Part shown: piece by piece, positions 1 to 9,178 of the stretch
How positions within the stretch are numbered: the stretch's first letter is position 1
Layout: each line of letters begins with the position of its first letter
IMG/VR virus record: IMGVR_UViG_3300025598_000152
Location: 1 to 26,102 of that record
DNA from: a virus
DNA length: 26,102 nt
Direction: 5' to 3' (one strand)
Position numbers and translations under genes: made by a program
Notes under the pieces: model-generated
Told to the model about the DNA's origin: nothing
The model's input: the letters and a program-made list of their open reading frames with translations, nothing else
The model's database searches: none

Positions 1-854
1 GCTTTTACCATTGTCGGTATCATGTCACCCATTCTTAATCCCAAAACAGTTAATTCATCGCTTTGTTTATAAGGCCCAACTAAATCAGATAAAACTGTTT
101 CAACTTCTTGGGAAATAAATCCAGCAACATTAGTTGCAGAACCATCTTTCCAATCAAATCTTCTTGGCTGAAGTTTATTGATTTCAGAAAGTCCAGTTTC
201 TAATGGTTTGATATTTGTTTTTAATGTTTGGTCTGAAATTGCTGTAATAGAAGTGCTAGTTGAATAAATCTGACCAGAACCTAAAACATAAAAAGTAGCT
301 GAAGCTGATGTATTTAAACCAGTAAAAACAGAATTTCCATTTGCTCCTGCTTGTACTGTATATCCACTTTGAGAAGATGTAGGTGCAATACTTAATAAAC
401 CACTGCTAATTACACTTGTTGTTCCTAATTGCAATCTACCACTATTATCTAGTGTCATTGCTTGGGTGAAAGCGACTGTGCCCGTTCCTGCTCCTGCCGT
501 ATACCATTTATGAGAACCTTGGTCTAACGCATAAGCCGAAGCACCAGCGTTATTTATATAAATAGGGTTTGTCCCATTAAAATATGCGTTTTGATACAAA
601 TTAAGTGAAGTTGTGCTAAAACTCCATACAGAACCACTAGTAAGTTGCAAAGCCTTAATTGAATTACTAGTTCCCCAAGCACTAGGAGTAACACCTACAC
701 CTACGTTTTGTGAGTTATCTATCGTTACCGCAGTTGTAGCAACACCACCTGAAGTAGTTGTTTGTAAAGCCAATTGTCCAGTAGAGTCAGCAGTTTGTAC
801 TATGCCTGTAACTCCAGAGGAAACCCCGTTATCACTTTTTATCGTTGATGCCAT
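1..854 (-). CDS. Tail fibre protein with C-terminal S74 chaperone domain (3' end cut by window)
   Basis: Open from an ATG at 854 to the window edge (284 complete codons, no stop), so the C-terminus is missing. A clear Shine-Dalgarno (TAGGAG) precedes the ATG, which sits one base after the stop of the upstream fibre gene. The N-terminal part is a low-complexity, Ser/Thr/Gly-rich beta-type fibre sequence containing the motif TAVTIDNSQNVGVG, matching the start of the neighbouring fibre at 856-1791. From about residue 200 it becomes an intramolecular chaperone of endosialidase (peptidase S74) domain: ISDQTLKTNIKPL, then FDWKDGSATNVAGFISQEVE. In this family the Ser-Asp pair (here Ser207-Asp208) marks self-cleavage after the chaperone has trimerised the fibre. 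Function as a receptor-binding fibre is inferred from family and position. Confidence 0.85.
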   Translation of the reverse strand, partial: MASTIKSDNGVSSGVTGIVQTADSTGQLALQTTTSGGVATTAVTIDNSQNVGVGVTPSAWGTSNSIKALQLTSGSVWSFSTTSLNLYQNAYFNGTNPIYINNAGASAYALDQGSHKWYTAGAGTGTVAFTQAMTLDNSGRLQLGTTSVISSGLLSIAPTSSQSGYTVQAGANGNSVFTGLNTSASATFYVLGSGQIYSTSTSITAISDQTLKTNIKPLETGLSEINKLQPRRFDWKDGSATNVAGFISQEVETVLSDLVGPYKQSDELTVLGLRMGDMIPTMVK

Positions 855-855
855 G

Positions 856-1791
856 TTATGCTCCTACCTTTGCTTCTAGAGCTGTTACTTTTGCTGATAG
901 TTCTTGAATTGATGCAATCATAAGAGGTATTAACTCTGTGTAGCGAACAGATAAATACTCTGTTTGATCATTGATTTCATTAGCATTTACTAGTTTAAAA
1001 CTATCAATAGCTTCTGGAACAACAGATTGTACTGATTGAGCTGTAACACCTACCCTTTGTTTTTTCTCTTCATCAGCATTCCATGTAAACTTTATAGTTT
1101 CAATCTTAGCAATATCTGCTAATGGAGTTGTGTAAGTGCCTGTTATTGTCTTTAATCTTGTATCAGAATAAGCAGACCATGCTTGAGCATTATCAGCCAT
1201 AGTAACGCCAATTGCACCATTATTTACAAAATATACTTGATTGCTAGTACCAACTTGTACGTCCCAATATTTACCAGCAGTTGCATTTGTATTTCTTGCA
1301 ACCCAAGCAAATCCATCACTATTAGCTACTTGATAACATGGTCTTGTGGATGCAGATGTTAAAGCAGTTGTAGTACCAACCAACAAATTACCAGAAGTGT
1401 CTAGAATTGCTTGAACACCACTATTTGTTCCTGTTGAAAAAGTAATCGCACCTCCGTCAGACATCATATTAAAGTTGCCGACATTGGAATACAGCCATGA
1501 TTGACTTGCACCAATACCACGGAAAGAATAAGAAGAGCCTGTTAAATAACAACCAATAACAGTAGAATTTGCGCCATTTTTTATGTTTGTGCCGTCATAA
1601 CTTGCAGATGAAGGAGATGTTGAAACATCCAATTTATAAGAAGGACTACTTGTACCAATACCAACCCTTTGAGCTGTATCTATTGTTACCGCAGTAGTCG
1701 TGCCGTTAGTTTGTAGCTGAAGTACGCCCGATGTATCAGACGTATATACTAAGCCTGTCGTTGTCGTTGTTCCTGATGCAATTGAACTCAT
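856..1791 (-). CDS. Tail fibre protein with S74 (endosialidase-type) chaperone domain
   Basis: A 311-aa protein that starts at an ATG with AAAGGAT upstream. Residues 1 to about 60 hold a repeat typical of such fibres (TTAVTIDTAQRVGIGTSSP), followed by a Ser/Thr/Gly/Asn-rich shaft. Residues 209-311 form a complete S74 chaperone domain: SDTRLK with the Ser209-Asp210 dyad, then IETIKFTWNADEEKKQRVGV and TAQSVQSVVPEAI, ending in a helical coiled-coil stretch (SIQELSAKVTALEAKVGA). In known members this domain drives trimerisation of the fibre and then cuts itself off at the Ser-Asp site. It stands directly upstream of a second gene of the same architecture (1-854). Host-surface binding is inferred. 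Confidence 0.88.
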   Translation of the reverse strand: MSSIASGTTTTTGLVYTSDTSGVLQLQTNGTTTAVTIDTAQRVGIGTSSPSYKLDVSTSPSSASYDGTNIKNGANSTVIGCYLTGSSYSFRGIGASQSWLYSNVGNFNMMSDGGAITFSTGTNSGVQAILDTSGNLLVGTTTALTSASTRPCYQVANSDGFAWVARNTNATAGKYWDVQVGTSNQVYFVNNGAIGVTMADNAQAWSAYSDTRLKTITGTYTTPLADIAKIETIKFTWNADEEKKQRVGVTAQSVQSVVPEAIDSFKLVNANEINDQTEYLSVRYTELIPLMIASIQELSAKVTALEAKVGA

Positions 1792-1805
1792 ATTAATCCT
1801 TTATA

Positions 1806-2330
1806 TTACACAACTACCCAGCGCTGACCGTTAGCCACCGTTACCGTAATTCCTGAGTTGATCGTCACAGGACCGACTGAAAAACCATTCGTCCCACTAG
1901 GGATCGTTGAACTGGTTGTCACCGTGGTCGTGTTGGTCAATATAGACCCACCACCCAAACCACCACCAATCCCACCCCACACCGAGCCGTTATAGCCTTC
2001 AAACTGAGCCAGTGTTGTGTTGTACCTCAGCATTGCGGTTGCTGGGGTGCCTGGGCGTTGTGCCGTCGTACCAGTCGGTAATTGTGCAGATCCAGTACTG
2101 TTAAATAAGAAAGTCGTATTTGTGGATGAATAAGTTAAGTTATTACCTATTCCACTGGTCGCCATTGTTTGAACAGTACCACTATTGTCCTTGTAGAACA
2201 ACTTACCATCATAGTAATTAATAGCGAGTTCAGCACCTGTAGATCCACTTGTTAAATTGGATGCAGATGGTGTGTTGCCAGTAGTTCCACTGGCGTAGAT
2301 CAAAATAGGCGTGTAGCCACTCTGCGACAT
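1806..2330 (-). CDS. Short tail-fibre-like structural protein
   Basis: A 174-aa protein with AAAGGAT upstream of its ATG. It is rich in Ser, Thr, Gly and Asn with almost no charged residues, as in phage fibre shafts. Residues of about 83-120 contain a module (RPGTPATAMLRYNT then FEGYNGSVWGGIGG) that is also present in the 707-aa fibre at 2364-4487, so the two share a building block. A Gly-rich hinge (GGIGGGLGGGS) follows, and the C-terminus ends VTVANGQRWVVV. There is no S74 domain. It lies between the 707-aa fibre and the two S74 fibres, which supports a fibre or spike-tip role. No catalytic motif is visible. Confidence 0.65.
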   Translation of the reverse strand: MSQSGYTPILIYASGTTGNTPSASNLTSGSTGAELAINYYDGKLFYKDNSGTVQTMATSGIGNNLTYSSTNTTFLFNSTGSAQLPTGTTAQRPGTPATAMLRYNTTLAQFEGYNGSVWGGIGGGLGGGSILTNTTTVTTSSTIPSGTNGFSVGPVTINSGITVTVANGQRWVVV

Positions 2331-2363
2331 ATTAAATCCTTTTCACTATTGTATCTTTAAACA

Positions 2364-4487
2364 TTAAAATCCTCCACCTGCAACAGCACCCCACACAGGA
2401 GTAGCAGAGGAGCCTCCTGAGATCATCACCTGTCCTGCTGTTCCAAAATTCGTAGTTCCTGAACCTGTGCCTGATGCCAAATTGGTGTTGAGTCCAATGG
2501 CACCAGATACGTTAATTACGTGTGCTGATTGACCAGTAGTTCCCCAAGCCAAATACAACTTTTTACCATTTCCTGAACCGACCGTAATATCCCCATCATG
2601 TCCTGAAAAATAAATTCCGTTATTGATACTATAAAAATCAGCGGGAACACTTGCACCTGAATAAACAGATGAATTCATACCAAACTCACCGTAATAAGAT
2701 GAATCTGTGCCTAAATCATTACTTAAAACGTAATTAGTTGATGCTCCTGCTGTTCCGCTTGTATTTTGTAAAACAGCTTGTAAATAGCTACCTGAAACAG
2801 ATGTACCTGATGCAAAACTAGAGTTTGATGCATTAAAAGTTAACGCAGGGGTGGTGCTCGTCGAACTTGTAGCCCCAATCGTAGGGGCATTGAAAGCAGA
2901 ATTTGTTGCGTTGTAATTTAATGCTGAATTAGAACTAAATGCTCCAGTACCATTACCATAAGGTATATAACCAGTGGCTAATGTTGTAATTCCTGTACCA
3001 CCACTTGATACTGGAAGTGTTCCAGTTACGCCCGTGGTCAGTGGCAATCCAGTCGCATTTGTGAGCGTCACCGATGTAGGCGTACCTAAAATTGGAGTCA
3101 CAAACGTAGGACTTGTTGTCAATGCCACATTGCCAGATCCACTTGTGTTGTAACTTGCACTCCAAGCACTACCCGTACTTAAAGGGATTCCAGACCCTGG
3201 GTACACCATCGAGCTACCATTACTCGCACTGGTAATCTGACCCTGAGCGTTGACAGTAATGTTGGCACTCGTGTACGACCCCGCAGTCACCGCAGTATTG
3301 GATATAGCAATCGTTACCGCACTTGATCCGTTATAGCTAGATCCTGAAAGTCCAGTGCTAATAGTCAACGCATTAGGAGAGGAAGCCGTAATTGTTCCAG
3401 ATCCACCCAAACTAATTGATGTACCGTTAACAGTCAAAGAACTGTTATTCAGTGCTGAATTAGGTAGGGCAGTAATCGTGTTTGTCGCACCACTGATTGA
3501 CTTGTTGGTCAAAGTAGCTGAATTAGATGCAGTCAACGCATCCGTAATCCCGTACCCAGAAAGCGTGGTAGGTGTTCCAGTGATGGAAGTCCACGCAGGG
3601 GCGACCGTAGCACTAGAAGCACTGGTCAACTGACCTTGAGCATTTACCGTGAAAACAGGGATTGAGGTAGCAGATCCGTACGTACTGGCACTTACCCCTG
3701 TACTTGTGATAGAAATCGTTCCTGTGGACGTTATAGTGCCCCCAGATAGCCCCGTCCCCGCGGTTATCGACGTCACCCCACTATTTGTGGCAATTGACCC
3801 CCAAGTACTGTTTGCGTACCCCTCAAAAGTTTGCGTATCAGTGTTGTACCGAAGCATACCGTTGGTTGCACTAGGTCTTGCAGAGGTTCCACCAGAAGGT
3901 AGGGTAATGGAGCCAGTCCCTGGGATCACAGGGTTGCTAGACAATGCAACAACAGGTGCTGAATTGCCATTTGTAACCGTAATCTGGTTGCTTGTTCCCG
4001 TAACCGATGTAGAAGATATGGTCGTTCCAGATACTGTAAGTAGTCCAGTACCTGAATAAGACGACAAATTAGCCATAATCCCACTCAGAGACAACGTAGG
4101 ATTACCCGTTGTTCCATCAGGATTAGATATAGACAATCCAGATCCAGATACCGCTATCTGCACCGCAGACATAGTACTTGCACCCGTCTTTACCTGAATT
4201 CCGTTGCTATTATTAAATAAAGCTAAAGGTGCCCCAGTCAAAGATAAAACATAACTTGACCCTGAGCCATTATCTGTACCAATCAAACCACTACTAGCAC
4301 CTATATAACGTGCTCCACTCAGCGTGGGTTGTGATCCAACAGTCAAAAATGTCTGTGTTAAAACAGGTGAATTGGCTATAGCACTGACAGTAGTTTGAGA
4401 AGTAACCCCGTTTTGTACAACAGGTACTACCTCTGCCCCTGTCAGAGTCGATGCGGTAGGTAATTGTGATATTTGTACTTGTGCCAT
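2364..4487 (-). CDS. Large tail fibre protein
   Basis: A 707-aa protein whose ATG overlaps the stop codon of the upstream 114-aa gene (TAATG). The N-terminus (QISQLPTASTLTGAEVVPVV followed by QNGVTSQTTVSAI) is the type seen in phage fibre and tail proteins and probably anchors it to the particle. The rest is a long Ser/Thr/Gly/Asn-rich shaft with internal repeats: TVNAQGQLTSAS near residue 277 recurs as TVNAQGQITSAS near residue 407. A module with GMLRYNT and FEGYANSTWGSI (about residues 195-232) is shared with the gene at 1806-2330. It ends in a Gly-rich tail (GAVAGGGF). No S74 domain or enzyme motif is seen. Receptor binding or forming the fibre arm is inferred. Confidence 0.75.
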   Translation of the reverse strand: MAQVQISQLPTASTLTGAEVVPVVQNGVTSQTTVSAIANSPVLTQTFLTVGSQPTLSGARYIGASSGLIGTDNGSGSSYVLSLTGAPLALFNNSNGIQVKTGASTMSAVQIAVSGSGLSISNPDGTTGNPTLSLSGIMANLSSYSGTGLLTVSGTTISSTSVTGTSNQITVTNGNSAPVVALSSNPVIPGTGSITLPSGGTSARPSATNGMLRYNTDTQTFEGYANSTWGSIATNSGVTSITAGTGLSGGTITSTGTISITSTGVSASTYGSATSIPVFTVNAQGQLTSASSATVAPAWTSITGTPTTLSGYGITDALTASNSATLTNKSISGATNTITALPNSALNNSSLTVNGTSISLGGSGTITASSPNALTISTGLSGSSYNGSSAVTIAISNTAVTAGSYTSANITVNAQGQITSASNGSSMVYPGSGIPLSTGSAWSASYNTSGSGNVALTTSPTFVTPILGTPTSVTLTNATGLPLTTGVTGTLPVSSGGTGITTLATGYIPYGNGTGAFSSNSALNYNATNSAFNAPTIGATSSTSTTPALTFNASNSSFASGTSVSGSYLQAVLQNTSGTAGASTNYVLSNDLGTDSSYYGEFGMNSSVYSGASVPADFYSINNGIYFSGHDGDITVGSGNGKKLYLAWGTTGQSAHVINVSGAIGLNTNLASGTGSGTTNFGTAGQVMISGGSSATPVWGAVAGGGF

Positions 4488-4831
4488 TATGAACCTATAA
4501 CAATTTCGTCTTCATCACCATTTACCAATTTTGGATTGGAAGTATTTGTACCAGTTGAAATTATAGAGTTGCTGTACTGTCCTGTGATCAACTGATTGTT
4601 AGGAACTACCAACGCTTCATCAGGTCTAGGGAATCTTAGGTTAATCCTCTCGGTCTTTCTTGCGGGGAGGCGATACGGATCCTTCTCATCCCTACAACCC
4701 TCCTCACACACTTGTAACCCAGGGAAGTTAATGTCAGGACTCAGCGTGGACAAAGGACGCTTGAACTTGCACCTATCGCAAATCGCAATCGCTATACTCG
4801 CATACCCTTCTGTGTCTAACCATTTAGGCAT
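4487..4831 (-). CDS. Small zinc-ribbon-like structural protein
   Basis: A 114-aa protein with an AAGGTGAT ribosome site close to its ATG. Its N-terminal half has four cysteines in two pairs (Cys18-x2-Cys21 and Cys42-x3-Cys46), the arrangement of a small zinc-binding ribbon. The C-terminal half is uncharged and Asn/Ser/Thr-rich, then ends acidic (NGDEDEIVIGS). It lies between the head-tail adaptor-like gene and the 707-aa fibre, and its stop overlaps the fibre start, so the two are probably translationally coupled. A link between neck and fibre is possible but not shown. I do not recognise a named family. Confidence 0.6.
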   Translation of the reverse strand: MPKWLDTEGYASIAIAICDRCKFKRPLSTLSPDINFPGLQVCEEGCRDEKDPYRLPARKTERINLRFPRPDEALVVPNNQLITGQYSNSIISTGTNTSNPKLVNGDEDEIVIGS

Positions 4832-4835
4832 AACA

Positions 4836-5909
4836 TCACCTTGTGTATGGAGCTATATTCGGAGCCAAATAGATAGGAGACTTATCCCTTTCCTCAAGTT
4901 CTGCCATTTGGAAGTACTTCTCTGCTTGTCCTTCTAAGTACTGAATCCTTGGAATATCCACCCCAGGGAGTTCAATACTCATCTGATGAGCCAACATAGA
5001 CTGAACCGCCAACATCCAACGATCTGGTATCTCCAATTGGTTTGTTAACGCTCCAACGTCCTGAATCTGCCTTGAATACCAAATAGTAGCCTGTACGAAA
5101 GCCGTCTGCGGTACCGGCCACAAATAAAACGTAGGTTGCGGTATCGTCCTATCAAACCAGTACTGATACGGTTGATTGGCAGTAAAGTTTTGGTTCGGTA
5201 GATTGGTGTAATCATCCCTGTTCAGACGTGACATCTGCAACAGTCTTGCATTGTTACCAAAGTAAAGTTCACGTAAAGATAGGGTTGTGCCCCCAGTAGC
5301 TACCATCCTGTAGTACGGGACGTTTTGCCCTGGGTCTATGTCTTGCCAAATCCACTGAGAATCCGTCACCGTGACGCTCGTTCCAGTGTAAAGAGTTGTC
5401 CAAGTAGTGCCATCAGAAGACGCTTGAAACGTGTAATTCCAAGTCTGGCTACCACCATCAGAGATATAAGGCATAAAACCTATAGATCCAATGTAAGTGT
5501 TCTGACCAGTGCCGTAAAACACGGAAATATTGCCATTTGCAGACGTTTGTTGACAATAAGTTGCGATATTGTCATCATAGACGTTAGCAACTGTACCCCC
5601 AGAGCTTGTTGTATAGCTACCAGAAGGTTGGTTCATTGTCCTATACAACGCATTTAATATGTCATTTGCACCGTTTGGCAAAGAATAAATGTATTGGTTG
5701 GCGTTTAGCCCTATCACATACTTAACCACCGCCCAGTACTGAATACCTTGGTTGATTAGGTTGGATAGGATGTAAAAAAGAGACTCCTTAGCGGACTGAA
5801 CTTGTTCATCAGTCAACTCTTCGGCAAGTTTCCCCGCACGACGGGCACCATGATCTATCAGCGTTTGTACGCTAATGACCGTATTGCCAACAGTTCCTGA
5901 ATAACTCAT
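4836..5909 (-). CDS. Head-tail adaptor-like protein (P22 gp4-like) with inserted discoidin-like domain
   Basis: A 357-aa protein. Residues 1 to about 90 are helical (SVQTLIDHGARRAGKLAEEL, SLFYILSNLINQGIQYWAVV) and the C-terminal part from about 222 carries LNRDDYTNLPNQ, FYLWPVPQ and a helical end. Together these resemble phage tail-accessory or neck adaptor proteins of the P22 gp4 type, which seal the portal after packaging. Between them (about 91-220) sits a beta-rich segment with VANVYDDNIATYCQQTSANG, WNYTFQASSDGTTWTTLYTG and VPYYRMVATGGTTLSLREL. This looks like a galactose-binding/discoidin (F5/8 type C) fold. The family assignment is by motif and context, not by a search. The insertion is unusual for an adaptor and may add a surface-binding function. 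Confidence 0.6.
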   Translation of the reverse strand: MSYSGTVGNTVISVQTLIDHGARRAGKLAEELTDEQVQSAKESLFYILSNLINQGIQYWAVVKYVIGLNANQYIYSLPNGANDILNALYRTMNQPSGSYTTSSGGTVANVYDDNIATYCQQTSANGNISVFYGTGQNTYIGSIGFMPYISDGGSQTWNYTFQASSDGTTWTTLYTGTSVTVTDSQWIWQDIDPGQNVPYYRMVATGGTTLSLRELYFGNNARLLQMSRLNRDDYTNLPNQNFTANQPYQYWFDRTIPQPTFYLWPVPQTAFVQATIWYSRQIQDVGALTNQLEIPDRWMLAVQSMLAHQMSIELPGVDIPRIQYLEGQAEKYFQMAELEERDKSPIYLAPNIAPYTR

Positions 5910-5912
5910 AGA

Positions 5913-6170
5913 TTACCACCCTGGACAGTGCCATCTCTTCAAAGATGCTTTAGCTCTTGGAGCATCACCCTTAGAGTGCTCTACAACACCCGACATTCGG
6001 GCACAAAATGAATCCTTCCTAGCTCCACCCTTGGGTTGGGGTGCCTTTAAATGCGATCCAGTCTTAGCATTGTACGCATCACGACCCGCTTTTGTCATCC
6101 CTGCACCCTCATCAGTGCTCAAGAAGTGCCTACCCTTACCCTTAGTGGTTTTGCTAATTGGATTTACCAT
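5913..6170 (-). CDS. Small basic protein, DUF6321-like
   Basis: An 85-aa protein. I chose the ATG at 6170 over a TTG two codons upstream. The chosen start overlaps the stop of the previous gene by seven bases. The protein is strongly basic: [20 protein letters not shown], then [19 protein letters not shown], ending KRWHCPGW. The order (K.GR..YN..TG..LK.PQP.GG.RK.SFCARM) matches the small phage and bacterial DUF6321-type proteins as I remember them. Their function is unknown. Like the preceding gene it ends in a Cys/Trp tail. Both are probably small virion or DNA-associated proteins, which is speculative. Confidence 0.7.
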   Translation of the reverse strand: MVNPISKTTKGKGRHFLSTDEGAGMTKAGRDAYNAKTGSHLKAPQPKGGARKDSFCARMSGVVEHSKGDAPRAKASLKRWHCPGW

Positions 6171-6490
6171 GAACAACCACTCGTTTTCTTCATTGATCCA
6201 CCTTCTTTTTTCTTAGCTGTTTTAGCAGATTGGATAAACGCATCTTTAGTTGGAGCACCCTTTGACCCAGGTTTACGCATATGCTCAACAGGTAATCCTT
6301 CAGCTTTTTCATGTTTTATCCTCTCTTGTTTTTTGTGGATATTTTCATAAAGTCCACCTTCACTCTTGTGTGCTTTTCTTTGCATTGAATATGCAATCGC
6401 AAGTGCCTGTTTAACGGGTTTGCCATGTTGCACCTCAGTTGAGATGTTCTTTTCAAATGCATTCTTAGACTTACTTTTTATAAGAGGCAT
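6164..6490 (-). CDS. Small basic phage protein of unknown function
   Basis: A 108-aa protein. The start was set at the ATG at 6490 because GGAG lies just upstream and the residues before it read through the end of the 877-aa gene. The N-terminus ([20 protein letters not shown], then [20 protein letters not shown]) is a pattern seen in many tailed phages as a short stand-alone protein of unknown role. It is followed by a Lys-rich region ([20 protein letters not shown]) and ends [14 protein letters not shown]. It is very basic, with no membrane segment. Its stop overlaps the next small basic gene, so the two are likely co-translated. Position among structural genes suggests a virion or DNA-binding role, unproven. 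Confidence 0.7.
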   Translation of the reverse strand: MPLIKSKSKNAFEKNISTEVQHGKPVKQALAIAYSMQRKAHKSEGGLYENIHKKQERIKHEKAEGLPVEHMRKPGSKGAPTKDAFIQSAKTAKKKEGGSMKKTSGCSW

Positions 6491-6500
6491 CTCAACTCCT

Positions 6501-9134
6501 TTAAGCTTGTGATTCTTGCCAAGACAAACGAGCAAAAGCAGTTCCGTTGGAACCAACCTGACTGACCGTTACATACAAGATGTCTGGACCATCGGGGTAG
6601 GTACCCGCTTGGCTTGTCGGCACTGAGTTGGACAATCCACCACCTAGTGCAGCGTTACCGAACGGAGCAACTGAGGTCAAGTCCAAAGTTGTCTGCCCCG
6701 CGGTGTTGGTAAAGAACGCAGCGATTGACTCACCACCACTAATCGTAGTTGCAGTATTGGTGTTGGTTGCCACCTGAACGATAGACGTTGTATTAGTACC
6801 GTTTTGTGTTGGTGATGCAAATGCACTGAATCCACTTGTTCCACCAATCACACCGTTCAAAATAAATTGAACTAAGTAACTTGTGGTGGTCAACATAGCA
6901 ATCTCACGCATTTGCAACTGCAAACGGTTGATAATTTCCTTAACACCCAATGTACCAACAGTTCCGTTATCCACTGAAGGAGCAACACGAATAGCCATAA
7001 TAGGTACAGCAGTTGTTCCAGTTGTAGATACCGCTGAAGTCATACCATAGTTGTAAATAGCAGATACGTCTTGCGTAAATCCACCATCCATCACAACAGA
7101 TGAACCCCAATGAGATAACTGAGCTGCTGAATCAGGAGAAGCATACTCAACCGCAACTGGTGCAGTTGCTGAGTAAGTAAACGCTGTTGCAGAAGCACCA
7201 CCAGTTGTACCACGTGTTAATCCAGTCAAAGTGGTAGAAGTTAAACCTGTATATGTGAAGTATTCAATTACACCAGAAGTACCATTTCCAATAATACGAC
7301 CAGTACCACCAGAAGGATTGAATCCAGAGGTGCTTAAAACTGTAAGCGTAGTATCTGTAGTTGCAACACTTGCTGTGATTGTTGTCAATGGCACTATAGT
7401 ATTTTGCTCATAGTGCGAAGGCAAGTTGCCTGAACGCATATAGGCTTGATACTGTATGTTATTGTTTTGGAAACCATAAACATAAATGATCTGACCATTT
7501 GTTGCTCGGAATCCAAACCTAGCTACCCCTGCACCGTACCAAGAATAGTCCATGTAGAACATTTGGACTTTGGTAAGGTCTAAGTTATAGCCTGATGGGT
7601 TAGAAGCAGAGTTTGATCCATCACAAACATCCCACCACTGTGATTGAGGAACTCTTGTCTCCACAACACGAGAAAGTAGTGCATTTGCAATAGTTGCTCC
7701 ACGGTACTCAGGAGTTATATACAACTGTGTATCGCTAGTAATCGTTGTAACACGGTGCGTTTGACCACGAATCACAACATAATCACCAACAACCAACTGA
7801 GTTGTAAACTGAGTATTGGCACCAGTAATCAAAGAACTATTTTGTGTTGCTGTAACAGTACCAGTAATTTGATTTACGCTATTACGCAATACGCAATAAA
7901 GTGTTTGACCATCAAATTGGAAGAAAATACCGTTTTGACTATCAAAGAAACCAATCTTATTGCTTGAACCATACCAAGAATATGGGCTAACGTGTGGGAT
8001 TGCAGGAACGGTACACGTTGCTGGTGTGGCACTTGGCGTGGTCGCAGCGGTATAGGTAAATGTCAACGCTGTTGGTACAGAGACAATCTTAAAAATACCG
8101 TTATATGCAGACTGATCAAACCCTAATACTTGAACATACGTGTTAACTGTCAAGTTATGTGGAGTTTTGCTCGTTACCGTAACAGTTGTACCAGAAGAAG
8201 TAAGTGTCGTAAAAGCAATCTGTGGTTTAAGGATAGTTCCTGTTGAGAACTGAATACCTTTACCTGATTGGTAACGGAAATAACGACGAGTTTGACGGAA
8301 CAACTGTTGATTAGGTACTGAAGCACCCGCTGTAAAGTTGACAGATCCATCATATGCATGTGTATCTACCCATCCAGAAGGACGAGAGTATAAGTTTGTT
8401 TGACCAGCGGTATTTGCAATCGTCGTTGATGGTGTTCCATTGACGTTAGTGAATGTAAATGTCGTAGCACTTGGTGTAGTTGCTACAGTTTGTGAACCAT
8501 TGATTTGTGTTGCTGTAGAAGGTCCTGTCGTACCAGTAATAAAAATTGCTGAGTTAACAGACAATCCATGTGGGAAAGATGTGGTAACAGTTACTGTAGA
8601 ACCTACAAATGTAAACGCTGTTGTGCCAGTTAAAGCAATACCACAACTTGAATATGTATAGCCTTGGTAGCAATATGTTGTTGTAGCAGAGTAGTTATTA
8701 ACTGTAGTAACTGGGTTAGCCACTTGAACAGTAATTGATGTACCCGCAGACACACCCGCTACCACATACGCCCAACCTTGAGCATTGGGGTCAATGGTGT
8801 CTTCAATAAAAAATGGTGTACCTGTTGCAATCGTCACATTTGATGAAAACGTAACCACCAATTGATAGGTATTTGCTTGATTACCAGTAATTGCAGATAC
8901 TGGTAAAGCAGAATTCGGTAAGTAATATAAAGATTGACGATTGTTTTGTAAGGAAACTTGTTCCCACTTGGTGGGTTGTTGTCCATACTCAAAGTCAGTA
9001 TCAATCAAAGATTGAGGAGTTGATACTCTGATTTTGTCTACAGCATCATAAGCACCAGATCTTTGTGCTTGTTGGAGACGTAATTGATTGTCAGAATTTG
9101 ACGTGGGACCAGTATAGACTGAGAGTTCAGACAT
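6501..9134 (-). CDS. Large virion structural protein with repeated beta modules
   Basis: An 877-aa protein with AGGTGA upstream of its ATG. The N-terminus ([20 protein letters not shown], then [20 protein letters not shown]) is mixed helix and resembles structural proteins of environmental phages. Two related beta modules occur near residues 165-240 ([20 protein letters not shown]) and 310-380 ([20 protein letters not shown]), each followed by a TFTFT or TFTYT strand. Around 525-545 is a conserved-looking block, [20 protein letters not shown], seen in large structural or baseplate-type proteins of aquatic phages. The C-terminal third is Ser/Thr-rich. The transcript carries a UUCG hairpin just upstream. 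It is probably a major neck, tail or surface protein, and the exact role is not determined. Confidence 0.65.
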   Translation of the reverse strand: MSELSVYTGPTSNSDNQLRLQQAQRSGAYDAVDKIRVSTPQSLIDTDFEYGQQPTKWEQVSLQNNRQSLYYLPNSALPVSAITGNQANTYQLVVTFSSNVTIATGTPFFIEDTIDPNAQGWAYVVAGVSAGTSITVQVANPVTTVNNYSATTTYCYQGYTYSSCGIALTGTTAFTFVGSTVTVTTSFPHGLSVNSAIFITGTTGPSTATQINGSQTVATTPSATTFTFTNVNGTPSTTIANTAGQTNLYSRPSGWVDTHAYDGSVNFTAGASVPNQQLFRQTRRYFRYQSGKGIQFSTGTILKPQIAFTTLTSSGTTVTVTSKTPHNLTVNTYVQVLGFDQSAYNGIFKIVSVPTALTFTYTAATTPSATPATCTVPAIPHVSPYSWYGSSNKIGFFDSQNGIFFQFDGQTLYCVLRNSVNQITGTVTATQNSSLITGANTQFTTQLVVGDYVVIRGQTHRVTTITSDTQLYITPEYRGATIANALLSRVVETRVPQSQWWDVCDGSNSASNPSGYNLDLTKVQMFYMDYSWYGAGVARFGFRATNGQIIYVYGFQNNNIQYQAYMRSGNLPSHYEQNTIVPLTTITASVATTDTTLTVLSTSGFNPSGGTGRIIGNGTSGVIEYFTYTGLTSTTLTGLTRGTTGGASATAFTYSATAPVAVEYASPDSAAQLSHWGSSVVMDGGFTQDVSAIYNYGMTSAVSTTGTTAVPIMAIRVAPSVDNGTVGTLGVKEIINRLQLQMREIAMLTTTSYLVQFILNGVIGGTSGFSAFASPTQNGTNTTSIVQVATNTNTATTISGGESIAAFFTNTAGQTTLDLTSVAPFGNAALGGGLSNSVPTSQAGTYPDGPDILYVTVSQVGSNGTAFARLSWQESQA

Positions 9135-9152
9135 ATTTCACCTATTAGAGTA

Positions 9153-9172
9153 GTGGGAGCCGAAGCCCCCAC
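9153..9172 (-). terminator. UUCG-capped hairpin between the His-rich gene and the 877-aa gene
   Basis: On the minus strand the bases GTGGGGGC and GCTCCCAC form an eight-pair stem (one G-U pair) closed by a TTCG tetraloop, a very stable loop class. It lies in the short gap after the stop at 9179 and before the start at 9134. No T-run follows, so it is not a complete intrinsic terminator. It could be a partial terminator, an RNA-processing or a stabilising element. Confidence 0.55.
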
Positions 9173-9178
9173 CGATTT

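Noticed and set aside
613-879. Plus-strand open frames throughout the window (such as 613-879, 3355-3633, 17232-17651)
   Set aside because: All lie opposite clear minus-strand genes, have odd compositions caused by the complementary repeats, and lack ribosome sites and family motifs.
9153-9172. Complete intrinsic terminator
   Set aside because: The stem is strong, but no T-run follows on the minus strand, and the next gene in the same direction starts 19 bases later.
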